Source: Flammeovirgaceae bacterium
Lineage (GTDB): Bacteria; Bacteroidota; Bacteroidia; Cytophagales; Flammeovirgaceae
Assembly: GCA_019634305.1 (NCBI GenBank)
Contig: JAHQVQ010000022.1
Location: forward strand, 1 to 49,535
Reading direction: 5' to 3'
Length of the DNA stretch: 49,535 nt
Below the pieces are notes generated by a model, which did no database searches, was not told the DNA's origin, and was given only the letters and a program-made list of their open reading frames with translations. This document shows, in pieces, positions 26,114 through 34,313 of the stretch (position 1 is the first letter of the stretch; each line of letters opens with the position of its first letter). The position numbers and the translations under genes were made by a program.

Positions 26114-26881
26114 TTAACCCCTGGTAAACACCCACTCATTTCCCTCACTCTGCAAATCATTATAACTATATCCTTCTTCCTGAAATAATTTCAATTTTTC
26201 CGGATCATTTATCTTATTTTTTATAACATATGCAGACATAAATCCTCTCGCTTTTTTTGCAAAAAAACTAAGCACTTTATAATCTCCATTTTTAAAATCC
26301 TTAAAAACCGGAGTAATCACTTTGGCATTCAGTTTTTTAAGGTTTATAGATTTAAAATATTCCTGAGAAGCCAGATTGATCACTACTGGATTTTCTTCAT
26401 TCTCCAAAAGATTATTTAAATTTTCGGTGATTTTATCTCCCCAAAACTGATATAGATTTTTCTTTCTTCTTACTGGTAACTGAGTACCCATTTCCAGCCG
26501 GTAAGGCCTGATTAAATCAAGGGGTTTGAGCAAGCCGTGTAATCCTGATAAAATACGGAGATGTTGTTGTGCAAAATCAAATTCTTCCTGAACGAAAGTT
26601 TCCGCCTGAAGCCCAAGATAAACATCTCCTTTAAAAGCCAAAACAGCTTGTTTTGCTGCAGGTACTTCAAACTCAGGAGACCAGTTTTGGTAGCGGTCAT
26701 AATTCAGTTCAGCCAGTTGCGGACTAATATCCATTAATTGTCCGATTTTTTTTCGGGAAAGGGTACGGAGCTTTTTTATTAAAATTTCTGATTCTTCTTG
26801 AAACATCGGCTGTGAGCCCTCACTAACAAGGTTATTTTGTGTAAAATCCAGCGTCTTTGCTGGGGAAATTAATATTATCAT
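26114..26881 (-). CDS. yaaA: YaaA family peroxide-stress protein (DUF328/UPF0246)
   Basis: A 255-residue protein of the usual family length. It opens MIILISPAKTLDF, which is the family signature, and contains LRILSGLHGLLKPLDLI and PYRLEMGTQLP motifs at about residues 108-140 and the conserved C-terminal KKARGFM segment (about 209-215). In Escherichia coli YaaA lowers free intracellular iron during hydrogen peroxide stress, and its fold includes a helix-hairpin-helix element that can bind nucleic acid. It converges on the phosphoesterase gene and is divergent from fabH, with about 375 bases between. Confidence 0.93.
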   Translation of the reverse strand: MIILISPAKTLDFTQNNLVSEGSQPMFQEESEILIKKLRTLSRKKIGQLMDISPQLAELNYDRYQNWSPEFEVPAAKQAVLAFKGDVYLGLQAETFVQEEFDFAQQHLRILSGLHGLLKPLDLIRPYRLEMGTQLPVRRKKNLYQFWGDKITENLNNLLENEENPVVINLASQEYFKSINLKKLNAKVITPVFKDFKNGDYKVLSFFAKKARGFMSAYVIKNKINDPEKLKLFQEEGYSYNDLQSEGNEWVFTRG

Positions 26882-27138
26882 CTACAATTAGTTTATTAAA
26901 ATTTTATATGCCTAATTTTGCCTTTTAATCATTTATACCGAACAAATATTGGTTTGGGAAATTATAAGCAATTTGCCATTTGAAATTCAATTGCTTACAG
27001 TAAATTTTCCACTAAAATCAGTATCAGTTCGCTATAAAACTTTTTTAGATACTCAAAATAAAGCATCAGCAGGCATAATTCTATTTTATTTTGGAAAATT
27101 GTAATTCTGAAAGCAATTTTGGGGATATTTTTTTAGGC

Positions 27139-27164
27139 AAAGTGTTTTTATTTAAACACTTTTT
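27139..27164 (+). terminator. Orphan terminator-like hairpin upstream of fabH
   Basis: AAAGTGTTT and AAACACTTT form a perfect 9-bp stem with a six-base loop and a T-rich tail on the plus strand. The nearest plus-strand gene upstream is more than 1.1 kb away and has its own terminator, so this hairpin either ends a small RNA or controls read-through into fabH. Confidence 0.5.
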
Positions 27165-27210
27165 CATTTTTATTTTTTGTTGAAAATGAGTCAAAAAAAT
27201 GGAATGAATT

Positions 27211-27241
27211 GTAACAGGGCCTGGCAAATAAAAACATTTGA
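27211..27241 (+). promoter_or_regulatory. Candidate fabH promoter
   Basis: TTG followed after about 21 bases by AACATTTG, one defined position away from the Bacteroidota -7 consensus TAnnTTTG. The start site would be only about ten bases before the fabH ATG, giving a very short leader. Confidence 0.3.
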
Positions 27242-27256
27242 CAAAAATAATTTTTT

Positions 27257-28246
27257 ATGAGTAAAGTAACAGCTGCAATTACAGGAGTTCACGGCTGGGT
27301 TCCTCCCTATATTCTGGATAACAAGGAACTGGAAACCATGGTTGACACCACAGATGAATGGATTTCCTCCCGAACCGGAATTAAAGAAAGGAGAATTCTG
27401 AAAGGAGAAGGACTTGGAACTTCGGTAATGGCCGCAGAAGCAGTGAAAGGTTTGCTCGAAAAAACCGGAGTAAAACCAGAAGAGATAGATGGAGTAATTG
27501 TAGCTACTTCTACACCAGATATGCTTTTTCCCTCCACTGCCAATTTGGTTTGTGATAAAGTAGGGATAAAAAATGCTTATAGTTTTGATATGGCTGCGGC
27601 TTGTTCCGGATTTTTATATGCTATAGAAGTAGGTGCAAATTTTATTCGATCGGGCGGGAGTAAAAAGGTTATTGTGGTTGGAGCAGATAAAATGTCTTCG
27701 GTAATGGATTATACTGACAGAGCCACCTGTATTCTTTTTGGTGATGGAGCAGGAGCAGTATTGCTAGAACCTAATACCGAAGGATTTGGATTGCAAGATG
27801 CCATTTTAAAATCTGATGGTGAAGGAAAAGATTTACTAAGAGTAAAAGGCCATGGATCAATTGAACCTGTAACGCCTGAGAAGTTACTGAAACGAGAACA
27901 TTTTTTCTATCAGGAAGGAAAAGCGGTATTTAGATTTGCCGTAACAAGAATGGCTGATGCAGCAGCGGAAATAATGAAAAGAAATGACCTGAAAGGAGAT
28001 GATATTTCCTATCTTGTTCCACACCAGGCCAATAAGCGAATTATAGAAGCCACAGCCAACAGAATGGGCATTGGAATGGATAAGGTTACCATGAATATCG
28101 AAAGATATGGTAATACCACAGGTGCCACTATTCCATTGTGCTTATGGGAATGGGAGAAAGACTTTAAAAAAGGAGATAATATTGTAATAGCAGCATTTGG
28201 AGGAGGATTTACATGGGGTGCCGCCTATTTAACCTGGGCATATTAA
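27257..28246 (+). CDS. fabH: 3-oxoacyl-ACP synthase III (KAS III)
   Basis: A 329-residue enzyme that condenses an acyl-CoA primer with malonyl-ACP to start fatty acid synthesis. The catalytic triad is complete: Cys116 in AAACSGF, His256 in PHQANKR and Asn286 in RYGNTTGA. The N-terminal GVHGWVPP and EWISSRTGIKERR motifs are typical. Bacteroidota make mainly iso-branched fatty acids, for which the primers are isobutyryl-, isovaleryl- or 2-methylbutyryl-CoA. The next gene encodes the E1 component of the complex that produces these primers, which makes a branched-primer preference likely although not proven by sequence. A terminator lies about 55 bases after the stop. Confidence 0.95.
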   Translation: MSKVTAAITGVHGWVPPYILDNKELETMVDTTDEWISSRTGIKERRILKGEGLGTSVMAAEAVKGLLEKTGVKPEEIDGVIVATSTPDMLFPSTANLVCDKVGIKNAYSFDMAAACSGFLYAIEVGANFIRSGGSKKVIVVGADKMSSVMDYTDRATCILFGDGAGAVLLEPNTEGFGLQDAILKSDGEGKDLLRVKGHGSIEPVTPEKLLKREHFFYQEGKAVFRFAVTRMADAAAEIMKRNDLKGDDISYLVPHQANKRIIEATANRMGIGMDKVTMNIERYGNTTGATIPLCLWEWEKDFKKGDNIVIAAFGGGFTWGAAYLTWAY

Positions 28247-28300
28247 TAAGATAACACATTGATTATTGGTGTGAAATAATTTTTACAAAGAAATATTTAG

Positions 28301-28333
28301 AAAAATCCCGAAAGTTAAGCTTTGGGATTTTTT
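28301..28333 (+). terminator. Terminator after fabH
   Basis: AAAAATCCC and AAAG pair with CTTT and GGGATTTTT, with one bulged G and a five-base loop, followed by T6. It separates fabH from the E1 gene, so the two are not a tight operon. Confidence 0.8.
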
Positions 28334-28503
28334 GTTTTCCCACTTTTTTCCAAAATTGCCTAACTAACTTAAAATGATCGCTCACGAAAACTTTTTACCA
28401 GGCATTACAAATGCCTAATTTGTTGCGGTTTCCATAAAATTGTACCTGAGCCAGCACTAAGAACCAAAAGAATAACTAACAAAATCACCATACCAATTTT
28501 CAC

Positions 28504-30525
28504 ATGCCAGAAATCAATCAATATAATGCTATCCTTTTTGAGAGAAAGAATTATTCCGGGGAATCGCATTCCGATGAAACATTAATTGAATTCTATAAAG
28601 CCCTGATTAAGCCCCGACTTATAGAAGAAAAAATGCTTATTCTCTTAAGGCAGGGAAAAATCACCAAATGGTTTTCAGGTATTGGGCAAGAAGCAATTTC
28701 AGTTGGAGTAGGACTAGCACTCGATCTCAAGGAATACATTCTACCCATGCATCGGAACCTTGGTGCATTTACTACCAGGAACATTTCTTTAGCCAAACTT
28801 TTTGCCCAATTTCAGGGAAAAAAATCAGGATTTACCAGAGGTCGTGACAGATCATTTCACTTCGGATCAAAGGAACATCATATTGTAGGCATGATCAGTC
28901 ATCTTGGCCCGCAACTTTCCATAGCCAATGGCATTGCTTTAGCGAATAAATTAGAAAACAATCAACAAGTAACCCTGGCCTTTTCCGGAGATGGAGCCAC
29001 TTCACAGGGAGAATTTCATGAAGCACTTAATGTGGCTGCGGTTTGGGATTTGCCAGTTATCTTTTTGGTAGAAAATAATGGGTACGGACTTTCCACACCA
29101 AATAATGAACAATTCCGGTGTGCCAGTATTTCTGATAAAGCAATAGGTTATGGCATGGAAGCCATGCAGGTAGATGGCAATAATATTTTAGAGGTGATTT
29201 CCACCATAAAAAAGGCAAAGGCAAAAGCCATTTCCGAATCCCGCCCCATTCTGGTGGAAGCCTTAACTTTCCGAATGAGAGGACATGAAGAAGCTTCAGG
29301 AACTAAATATGTTCCAATAGAACTGATGAAAGAATGGCAGGCAAAAGACCCTGTTCAAAATTATGAGGCTTTCCTCCAAGGAAACCAAATCATTACCGAA
29401 AAAGAAATCACAAAACTAAAATCACAGATTAAAAAAGAAATTGACAATGCCCTTGCTATAGCATTTCAAGAAGCTTTAACTGAAAATAGTATTGAAAATG
29501 AATTGAAAGATTTATTTGCTCCTACTCATGTTTTAAAAGAAAATTCTCTTCCAGAAAAAAAATCAAAAATTAGATTTGTTGATGCCATTTCAAAAGGACT
29601 TTATCAGGCTATGGAAAAGTTTCCCAACCTGATTTTAATGGGTCAGGATATTGCTGAATATGGTGGTGTTTTCAAAATTACTGAAGGTTTTCTAAAAAAA
29701 TTCGGAAAGGAAAGAGTAAGAAATACACCACTTTGTGAATCGGCCATTATTGGAGCAGGTCTGGGACTTTCGGTAAAAGGTTACAAAACCATGGTGGAAA
29801 TGCAGTTTGCAGATTTTGTTACTTGTGGTTTTAATCAAATCATAAATAACCTGGCAAAGTCTCATTATCGATGGGGACAAAATGCGGATGTAGTGGTAAG
29901 GATGCCCACTGGAGCCGGGGTAAAAGCCGGACCTTACCATTCCCAATCAAATGAAGCCTGGTTCACCCACACTCCCGGTTTGAAGGTAGTTTATCCGTCT
30001 TCTCCTTCCAATGCCAAGGGACTTTTAACAGCTGCTTTTGAAGATCCAAACCCAGTGCTTTACTTTGAGCACAAAGCCTTGTACAGATCAATATCAGAAG
30101 AAGTTCCTGAAGAATATTATACACTTCCTATAGGCAAAGCCAGTGTGGTTACTCAGGGGAAAGATATATCCATCATTACCTATGGAATGGGGGTTCATTG
30201 GGCAAAAGAAATATTGGCAGAATTGCCGGAAATTTCCGCTGAAATTATTGATTTAAGAACATTATTACCCTGGGATAAAGATGCTGTAAAAACTTCGCTA
30301 ATGAAAACCAATAAAGTGCTAGTTTGCAATGAAGATTGCCTAACTGGAAGTCTGTCTGGGGAAATAGCAGCATGGATAGCAGAAAACTGTTTCGAATTTC
30401 TGGATGCTCCGGTGATGAGAGAAGGCAGCCTAGATACGCCAGTTCCATTTGCAGCAAAACTTGAAAATCAATTTTTACCCAAAGAAAGGATTAGGGAAAA
30501 GATTTTAAAATTAATGGCTTATTAA
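28504..30525 (+). CDS. 2-oxoacid dehydrogenase E1, fused alpha and beta subunits (branched-chain type)
   Basis: A 673-residue fusion. Residues about 25-340 are the alpha-type thiamine diphosphate domain: WFSGIGQEAISVG, MHRNLGAF, and the ThDP/Mg motif GDGATSQGEFHEALN ... ENNGYG. Residues about 350-673 are the beta-type domain: GQDIAEYGGVFKITEG, TPLCESAIIGAGLG, MQFADF and the C-terminal transketolase segment EDCLTGSLSGEIAAWI. In most bacteria these are two genes; the fused form is common in Bacteroidota. The enzyme decarboxylates branched-chain 2-oxoacids from Val, Leu and Ile and passes the acyl group to E2, giving branched acyl-CoA. E2 and E3 are not in the window. Lying next to fabH it fits branched fatty acid priming. 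The exact oxoacid preference is inferred. Confidence 0.9.
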   Translation: MPEINQYNAILFERKNYSGESHSDETLIEFYKALIKPRLIEEKMLILLRQGKITKWFSGIGQEAISVGVGLALDLKEYILPMHRNLGAFTTRNISLAKLFAQFQGKKSGFTRGRDRSFHFGSKEHHIVGMISHLGPQLSIANGIALANKLENNQQVTLAFSGDGATSQGEFHEALNVAAVWDLPVIFLVENNGYGLSTPNNEQFRCASISDKAIGYGMEAMQVDGNNILEVISTIKKAKAKAISESRPILVEALTFRMRGHEEASGTKYVPIELMKEWQAKDPVQNYEAFLQGNQIITEKEITKLKSQIKKEIDNALAIAFQEALTENSIENELKDLFAPTHVLKENSLPEKKSKIRFVDAISKGLYQAMEKFPNLILMGQDIAEYGGVFKITEGFLKKFGKERVRNTPLCESAIIGAGLGLSVKGYKTMVEMQFADFVTCGFNQIINNLAKSHYRWGQNADVVVRMPTGAGVKAGPYHSQSNEAWFTHTPGLKVVYPSSPSNAKGLLTAAFEDPNPVLYFEHKALYRSISEEVPEEYYTLPIGKASVVTQGKDISIITYGMGVHWAKEILAELPEISAEIIDLRTLLPWDKDAVKTSLMKTNKVLVCNEDCLTGSLSGEIAAWIAENCFEFLDAPVMREGSLDTPVPFAAKLENQFLPKERIREKILKLMAY

Positions 30526-30865
30526 TTCGCCTCACCATCAGTCTAAGTCTTGTTCAGTTGACCTTTTAGCTTTGGCTGACTTGGACCTTTCAACCAAACC
30601 TTCCTTCTCTCCTTACCTTTATCATTTCTGCTATTATCCAATAATCCTGATAATTTAACTTCATACTCAACTGTCCAAAGTCTCAGACTTTTGCTAAAAT
30701 CCTTCGAACCATTTTTATCACAAGTTTCGCTGTCACGAATCCTTGCGCCAGTTGCGTTTTTTTATCCCTCTACTCTATTCCTAGATTTAAAAAATGTTAA
30801 AACCGTAAATTAGATTGTGCACAATTTAATTTTGCACTATACTTGTATATAGATAACAAAATTAA
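30526..30865. other. Intergenic region before ohrR
   Basis: The first about 250 bases are pyrimidine-rich with no ORF or recognisable structure. The last 50 bases hold the ohrR promoter and a palindromic operator, listed separately. Confidence 0.5.
30814..30845 (+). promoter_or_regulatory. ohrR promoter with palindromic operator
   Basis: ATTGTGCACAAT (30814-30825) is a perfect 12-bp palindrome. It overlaps a TTG that could be the -33 element; 20 bases later TATACTTG (30838-30845) matches the -7 consensus TAnnTTTG at five of six defined positions. A MarR dimer bound to the palindrome would block the promoter, as expected for OhrR autoregulation. Confidence 0.6.
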
Positions 30866-30868
30866 GTG

Positions 30869-31297
30869 ATGTCAGACAATCTAAAATTAAGTAACCAAGT
30901 ATGTTTTCCGCTATACACTTTAGCCAAGGAAGTGATTAAAAAATACCGACCAATTTTAATAGATTTAGATTTAACCTATCCACAATATTTAGTGATGATG
31001 GTTTTATGGGAAGAAGGAATACAGAATGTTTCAGAAATAGGAAACAAGCTTAGTTTAGATAGTGGAACACTAACTCCATTATTAAAAAGATTAGAACAAA
31101 AAGAATTAATAATAAGAAAAAGAAAAACTGAAGATGAACGCATAGTAACTATTTCATTAACTGAAAATGGAAGAAAATTGGAAAATACAGCCCAATGTGT
31201 TCCAAATAAAATTGTAGAAACTTTAAATATTGATACGGAAGACCTACAGCAACTTAAAAATATAATCAATAAAATAAATTCAAAAATCACAAAATAA
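30869..31297 (+). CDS. ohrR: OhrR-type MarR family regulator
   Basis: A 142-residue winged-helix repressor. The ATG at 30869 is preferred to the GTG immediately upstream. The N-terminal NQVCFPLYTLAKE motif contains the reactive Cys characteristic of OhrR, which on oxidation by organic hydroperoxides releases DNA. LTYPQYLVMMVLWEEG and the recognition region DSGTLTPLLKRLEQKELI (about residues 65-82), with the wing RKTEDERIV, follow the family closely. A second Cys (AQCVP, near residue 111) could form a disulfide with the sensor Cys of the partner subunit. It is directly upstream of the broken ohr gene and a nitroreductase gene, and a palindrome overlaps its promoter. Confidence 0.92.
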   Translation: MSDNLKLSNQVCFPLYTLAKEVIKKYRPILIDLDLTYPQYLVMMVLWEEGIQNVSEIGNKLSLDSGTLTPLLKRLEQKELIIRKRKTEDERIVTISLTENGRKLENTAQCVPNKIVETLNIDTEDLQQLKNIINKINSKITK

Positions 31298-31302
31298 AAC
31301 AA

Positions 31303-31720
31303 ATGAAAGCGAATTACACAATTGGCGCAACTGCCACGGGTGGAAGAAATGGGCATGTAGCAAGCGAAAACGGTATTTTAGGTATTGAAGTCAGACACCC
31401 AAAAGCTTTAGGTGGTGCTAATGATGATTATGCTAACCCAGAAATGCTATTCGGGTTATGCGGCTTGTTTTGATAGTGCTTTAAACCTAGTAATCAATAA
31501 AACCAAAGCTAAAACTGGAACCACCTCTGTTAAAGCAAATGTAAGTATTGGACAAATTGAAAATGGAGGCTTTGGACTTGCAGTAAAATTAGAGGTAAAC
31601 ATTCCTGAAGTTAGTTTGGAAGAAGCAACTGCCTTAACAGAAAAAGCACACCAAGTTTGCCCCTACTCAAATGCAACAAGAGGAAATATTGAAGTGGAAT
31701 TAAATGTAACAAACAATTAA
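31303..31720 (+). pseudogene. ohr: Organic hydroperoxide resistance protein, frameshifted
   Basis: Frame one from the ATG gives MKANYTIGATATGGRNGHVA ... NPEMLF and then runs to a TGA at 31471. The next frame takes over with GYAACFDSALNLV and continues to VCPYSNATRGNIEVELNV and TAA. Both peroxidatic cysteines are present, in AACF and VCPY. Intact Ohr proteins have two residues (usually Ala-Ala) between LF and GY; here one base is left, so a 5-bp deletion near 31452-31454 best explains the break. Ohr reduces organic hydroperoxides with lipoyl-linked electrons. Unless this is a sequencing error the product is inactive although its regulator is intact. It starts five bases after ohrR. Confidence 0.85.
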
Positions 31721-31731
31721 AAAATAAAGAA

Positions 31732-32367
31732 ATGTCATTAATTGAAAATTTGAATTGGAGACATGCCGTAAAAGCATTTGATCCAAACCAAAAAGTAAGC
31801 GAAGAAAACATAGAAAAAATTATAGAAGCCACTAGGTTGACGCCTACATCCTCAGGATTACAACAATTTAGAGTGTTATTAGTAACTAACCAAGAAATAA
31901 AAGAAAAACTTTCGCGGGGAGCGTTAAACCCAGAGTGTATGAAAGAATGTTCGCACGTTTTAGTTTTTGCAGCCTGGGATACTTACACAGAAGAAAGAAT
32001 TGATAAGGTATATGATTTTACTGAAGAAGAAAGAGGTTTGCCTAAAGGAAGATTTAGCAATTACACAGATAAATTAAAAGAATTATACTTAAAATTACCT
32101 GATGAGGTAAACTTTGCACACACAGCAAGACAATCATACATTGGCTTAGGATTAGCAATGGCACAAGCTGCTGAATTAAAAGTAGATTCTTGCCCAGCAG
32201 AAGGTTTTGATAGCAAACATTTAGATGAAGTTTTAGAATTAAACAAATACGGTTTAAAGAGCGTTTCATTAATGTATATTGGAGTGGCAGATACTGCAAG
32301 AGATTGGATTAAACCAATGAAAAAGGTAAGAATACCAAGAGAAGAATTTGTTATAGAAGTAAAATAA
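31732..32367 (+). CDS. Nitroreductase-family NAD(P)H-dependent oxidoreductase
   Basis: A 211-residue flavoprotein of the nitroreductase/NfsB type. The N-terminal WRHAVKAFDP and LTPTSSGLQQFRVLLV motifs contain the FMN-phosphate-binding Arg and Ser residues, ARQSYIGLGLAMAQAAEL is the conserved dimer helix, and the C-terminal KKVRIPREEFV closes the fold. Such enzymes reduce nitroaromatics, quinones or flavins with NAD(P)H in the cytosol. It lies 11 bases after ohr, so it belongs to the ohrR operon and is probably induced by organic peroxides or reactive electrophiles. A good terminator follows. Confidence 0.9.
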   Translation: MSLIENLNWRHAVKAFDPNQKVSEENIEKIIEATRLTPTSSGLQQFRVLLVTNQEIKEKLSRGALNPECMKECSHVLVFAAWDTYTEERIDKVYDFTEEERGLPKGRFSNYTDKLKELYLKLPDEVNFAHTARQSYIGLGLAMAQAAELKVDSCPAEGFDSKHLDEVLELNKYGLKSVSLMYIGVADTARDWIKPMKKVRIPREEFVIEVK

Positions 32368-32403
32368 AAACTAATAAAACAAATGGATTAACAATCAATA
32401 CAC

Positions 32404-32445
32404 AAAAAACACCTGAAAGCTTCAAGAACCTGTCAGGTGTTTTTT
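32404..32445 (+). terminator. Terminator of the ohrR operon
   Basis: AAAAAACACCTGA pairs with TCAGGTGTTTTTT (13 bp, 16-base loop), with the T-run forming the descending arm. It lies 36 bases after the nitroreductase gene. Confidence 0.85.
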
Positions 32446-32539
32446 GTTTTGAAATATAGCTATATGTAAAATAAAAAAAAGAAAAGTAGTTGCGTCTATA
32501 GGCTAAACGCATGAAAAAAATAGAGGTTAGTTTAGTAAG

Positions 32540-32677
32540 GTGAAATTAGCAAAGATATTTGAGAGCGTACCTGATTTTCGAGTATCCGGGAAAATAGAGC
32601 ACAAATTAAGTGATATATTAGGAAGTAGTTTATGTGCCGTATTGAGTGGAGCGGATGATTGGACAAAGTTTTTTTAA
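32540..32677 (+). pseudogene. ISAs1-family transposase fragment (N-terminus)
   Basis: From a GTG the frame reads KLAKIFESVPDFRVSGKIEH and then KLSDILGSSLCAVLSGADDW, the conserved N-terminal region of ISAs1 transposases (the F-x-x-x-x-D-x-R-x-x-x-K-x-x-H-x-L-x-D-I-L pattern). It stops at a T7 tract where sequence from an unrelated IS begins. It is not the same as the ISAs1 copy near 48 kb, whose corresponding region differs clearly. Confidence 0.8.
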
Positions 32678-32831
32678 AATATTAAAATCAGAATTAATTG
32701 ACCACCAAAAATACCAACCCATCAAACAAGCTGAATTAGAAGTTTTTCAATTTATAGAAGGATGGTACAACAGAAAAAGAATTCATCAATATTTAGGGTA
32801 TTTAACCCCAGAACAATTTAGGAGAGTGTAA
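32669..32831 (+). pseudogene. IS3-family transposase fragment (OrfB C-terminus)
   Basis: The frame reads SFFKILKSELI, then FIEGWYNRKRIHQYLGYLTP and EQFRRV before TAA. This is the last about 50 residues of an IS3/IS150-type DDE integrase-like OrfB, including the conserved WYNRKRxHxxLGYLTP motif. The upstream catalytic part is missing. The fragment is joined to an ISAs1 piece at an oligo-T tract, and a T-rich stretch after the stop (to about 32888) may be the remaining IS end. Confidence 0.85.
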
Positions 32832-33176
32832 ACTGAATTCTGTCTAAATGCAGCTTAACTTTTTGTCTACTTTTTTGTTGCAATTCCAATATCTGAGTCT
32901 AGATTATCGTGGACAGTTACAAAAGAATTTTCACCTAAAATAATGTATGGAAATAAATAAAAAGAAAAAATGGAAATAAATAAAAACCATTTTAATAAGT
33001 TTTCATCATCAAGTTTCATAGAAAAATTTTATGGAAGTAGAATTAAGGTTTATAGATTGCCAAATCTAGTAAATTCATTTAGAACTAATTCTATCCCTGA
33101 TTAGCTAATTTCAGAAAAATTGCAAAATGATAACCCATTCCCAACCAAATAATCCGTAAATTAAGTATTGTACCTT
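32832..33176. other. Intergenic region between IS scar and galT
   Basis: Contains the probable end of the IS3 remnant, a 17-bp direct repeat (32946-32962 and 32970-32986, ATGGAAATAAATAAAAA), and a 44-codon ORF (32970-33104, starting MEINKNHFNKFSSSS) with no recognisable motif, which I regard as doubtful. Confidence 0.4.
32946..32986 (+). repeat. 17-bp direct repeat
   Basis: ATGGAAATAAATAAAAA occurs at 32946-32962 and 32970-32986, separated by GAAAAAA-type sequence. Low complexity makes replication slippage a sufficient explanation. Each copy begins with an ATG. Confidence 0.8.
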
Positions 33177-34229
33177 CTACCACTCTGCATTTCTGTTTTT
33201 ATAATGTGTGGCCGGTAATGCTCTCAGTTTTTCTGCTGCCTGTTCTGCTGTAATATCCCTTTGTGGGTTAGCAAACATCTCGTATCCAACCATAAACTTT
33301 TTCACTGTTGCAGATCTTAATAATGGCGGATAAAAGGACATGTGCATATGCCAGAAATCATAATTATTTTTATCCGTTGGTGCCTGATGAATTCCTGAAG
33401 AATAGGGAAATGAGCATTCGAATAAGTTGTCATAGGCTATTGTTATTCCTTGAATAGCTCTGGCAAAATTCAACTTTTCACTTTCCGTCAGTTCTGTAAT
33501 ATTGGTAACGTGCCTCCTTGGAATAATCATAGTTTCGTAAGGCCATACTGCCCAAAATGGCACTACTACTACAAAATCTTCATTTTCCAAAACAATCCTT
33601 TTTCCATGTTTCAACTCTTCCTCCAAATAAGTTTTCAACAAGCTTTTTTTATGCTTATCAAAATACTTCTTCTGATTGAATGACTTTTTTTGAACTTCTA
33701 CCGGAACAGAAGACTGCGCCCAAACCTGTCCGTGCGGGTGAGGATTGCTACAACCCATCACATCTCCCTTATTTTCAAATATCTGCACATGATCCACTCT
33801 GGAATGACTGCCTAAATCTTTGTATTGAAACTGCCATGTATCCACCACTTTTTTAATGGAATCATCATCCATTTGAGCTAAAGTCAGGGAATGATTTGGT
33901 GAAAAACAGATTACTCTGCAAATACCAGTTTCCCCGACTGCATAAAGCAATCCTTCTTCATATTCATCCTGAGAACTATCAGAAGTTAATGCGGCAAAAT
34001 CATTGGTAAAAACAAAAATATCTTTATAATCTGGGTTGGTTTCCCCATTGGCTCTTGTGTTTCCTGAACACAAGTAACAATTAGGATCGTAAGCTGGTCG
34101 CTCAGATAAATCAGGTGCTTCTGTTTTTCCCTGCCAGGGTCTTTTGGTTCTGTGGGGAGAAACTAAAATCCATTCCCCGGTTAATATATTTTTGCGGTAA
34201 TGTGAGCTTTCTTCAATAAATGATGCCAT
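33177..34229 (-). CDS. galT: Galactose-1-phosphate uridylyltransferase
   Basis: A 350-residue Leloir-pathway enzyme that exchanges UMP between UDP-glucose and galactose-1-phosphate. The active-site motif NPHPHGQVWA (about residues 161-170) contains the His that carries the uridylyl group. NCYLCSGNTR (about 51-60) supplies the zinc-binding Cys pair, and the N-terminal RKNILTGEWILVSPHRTKRPW is family-typical. The C-terminal half has the second HIT-like domain with IHQAPTD and FWHMHMSFYPP. It lies 84 bases downstream of galK on the same strand and is almost certainly cotranscribed. Confidence 0.97.
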   Translation of the reverse strand: MASFIEESSHYRKNILTGEWILVSPHRTKRPWQGKTEAPDLSERPAYDPNCYLCSGNTRANGETNPDYKDIFVFTNDFAALTSDSSQDEYEEGLLYAVGETGICRVICFSPNHSLTLAQMDDDSIKKVVDTWQFQYKDLGSHSRVDHVQIFENKGDVMGCSNPHPHGQVWAQSSVPVEVQKKSFNQKKYFDKHKKSLLKTYLEEELKHGKRIVLENEDFVVVVPFWAVWPYETMIIPRRHVTNITELTESEKLNFARAIQGITIAYDNLFECSFPYSSGIHQAPTDKNNYDFWHMHMSFYPPLLRSATVKKFMVGYEMFANPQRDITAEQAAEKLRALPATHYKNRNAEW

Positions 34230-34313
34230 TATTTAACTTTTCTTGCGATTAAAAAACAAAGTAGTTATCGGACACAGCAATATTACTAAAAATTAATATA
34301 AACAATATTTGAT

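Larger units (their letters stand above)
26882..27256. other. Intergenic region between yaaA and fabH
   Basis: No ORF of note. It contains an inverted repeat (TAAGCAAT near 26968 with ATTGCTTA near 26990), an orphan terminator-like hairpin (27139-27164) and a candidate fabH promoter (27211-27241). Confidence 0.5.

Noticed and set aside
32970-33104. A 44-codon ORF before galT
   Set aside because: It starts inside a low-complexity direct repeat, lacks a ribosome-binding site or terminator, and has no recognisable motif.
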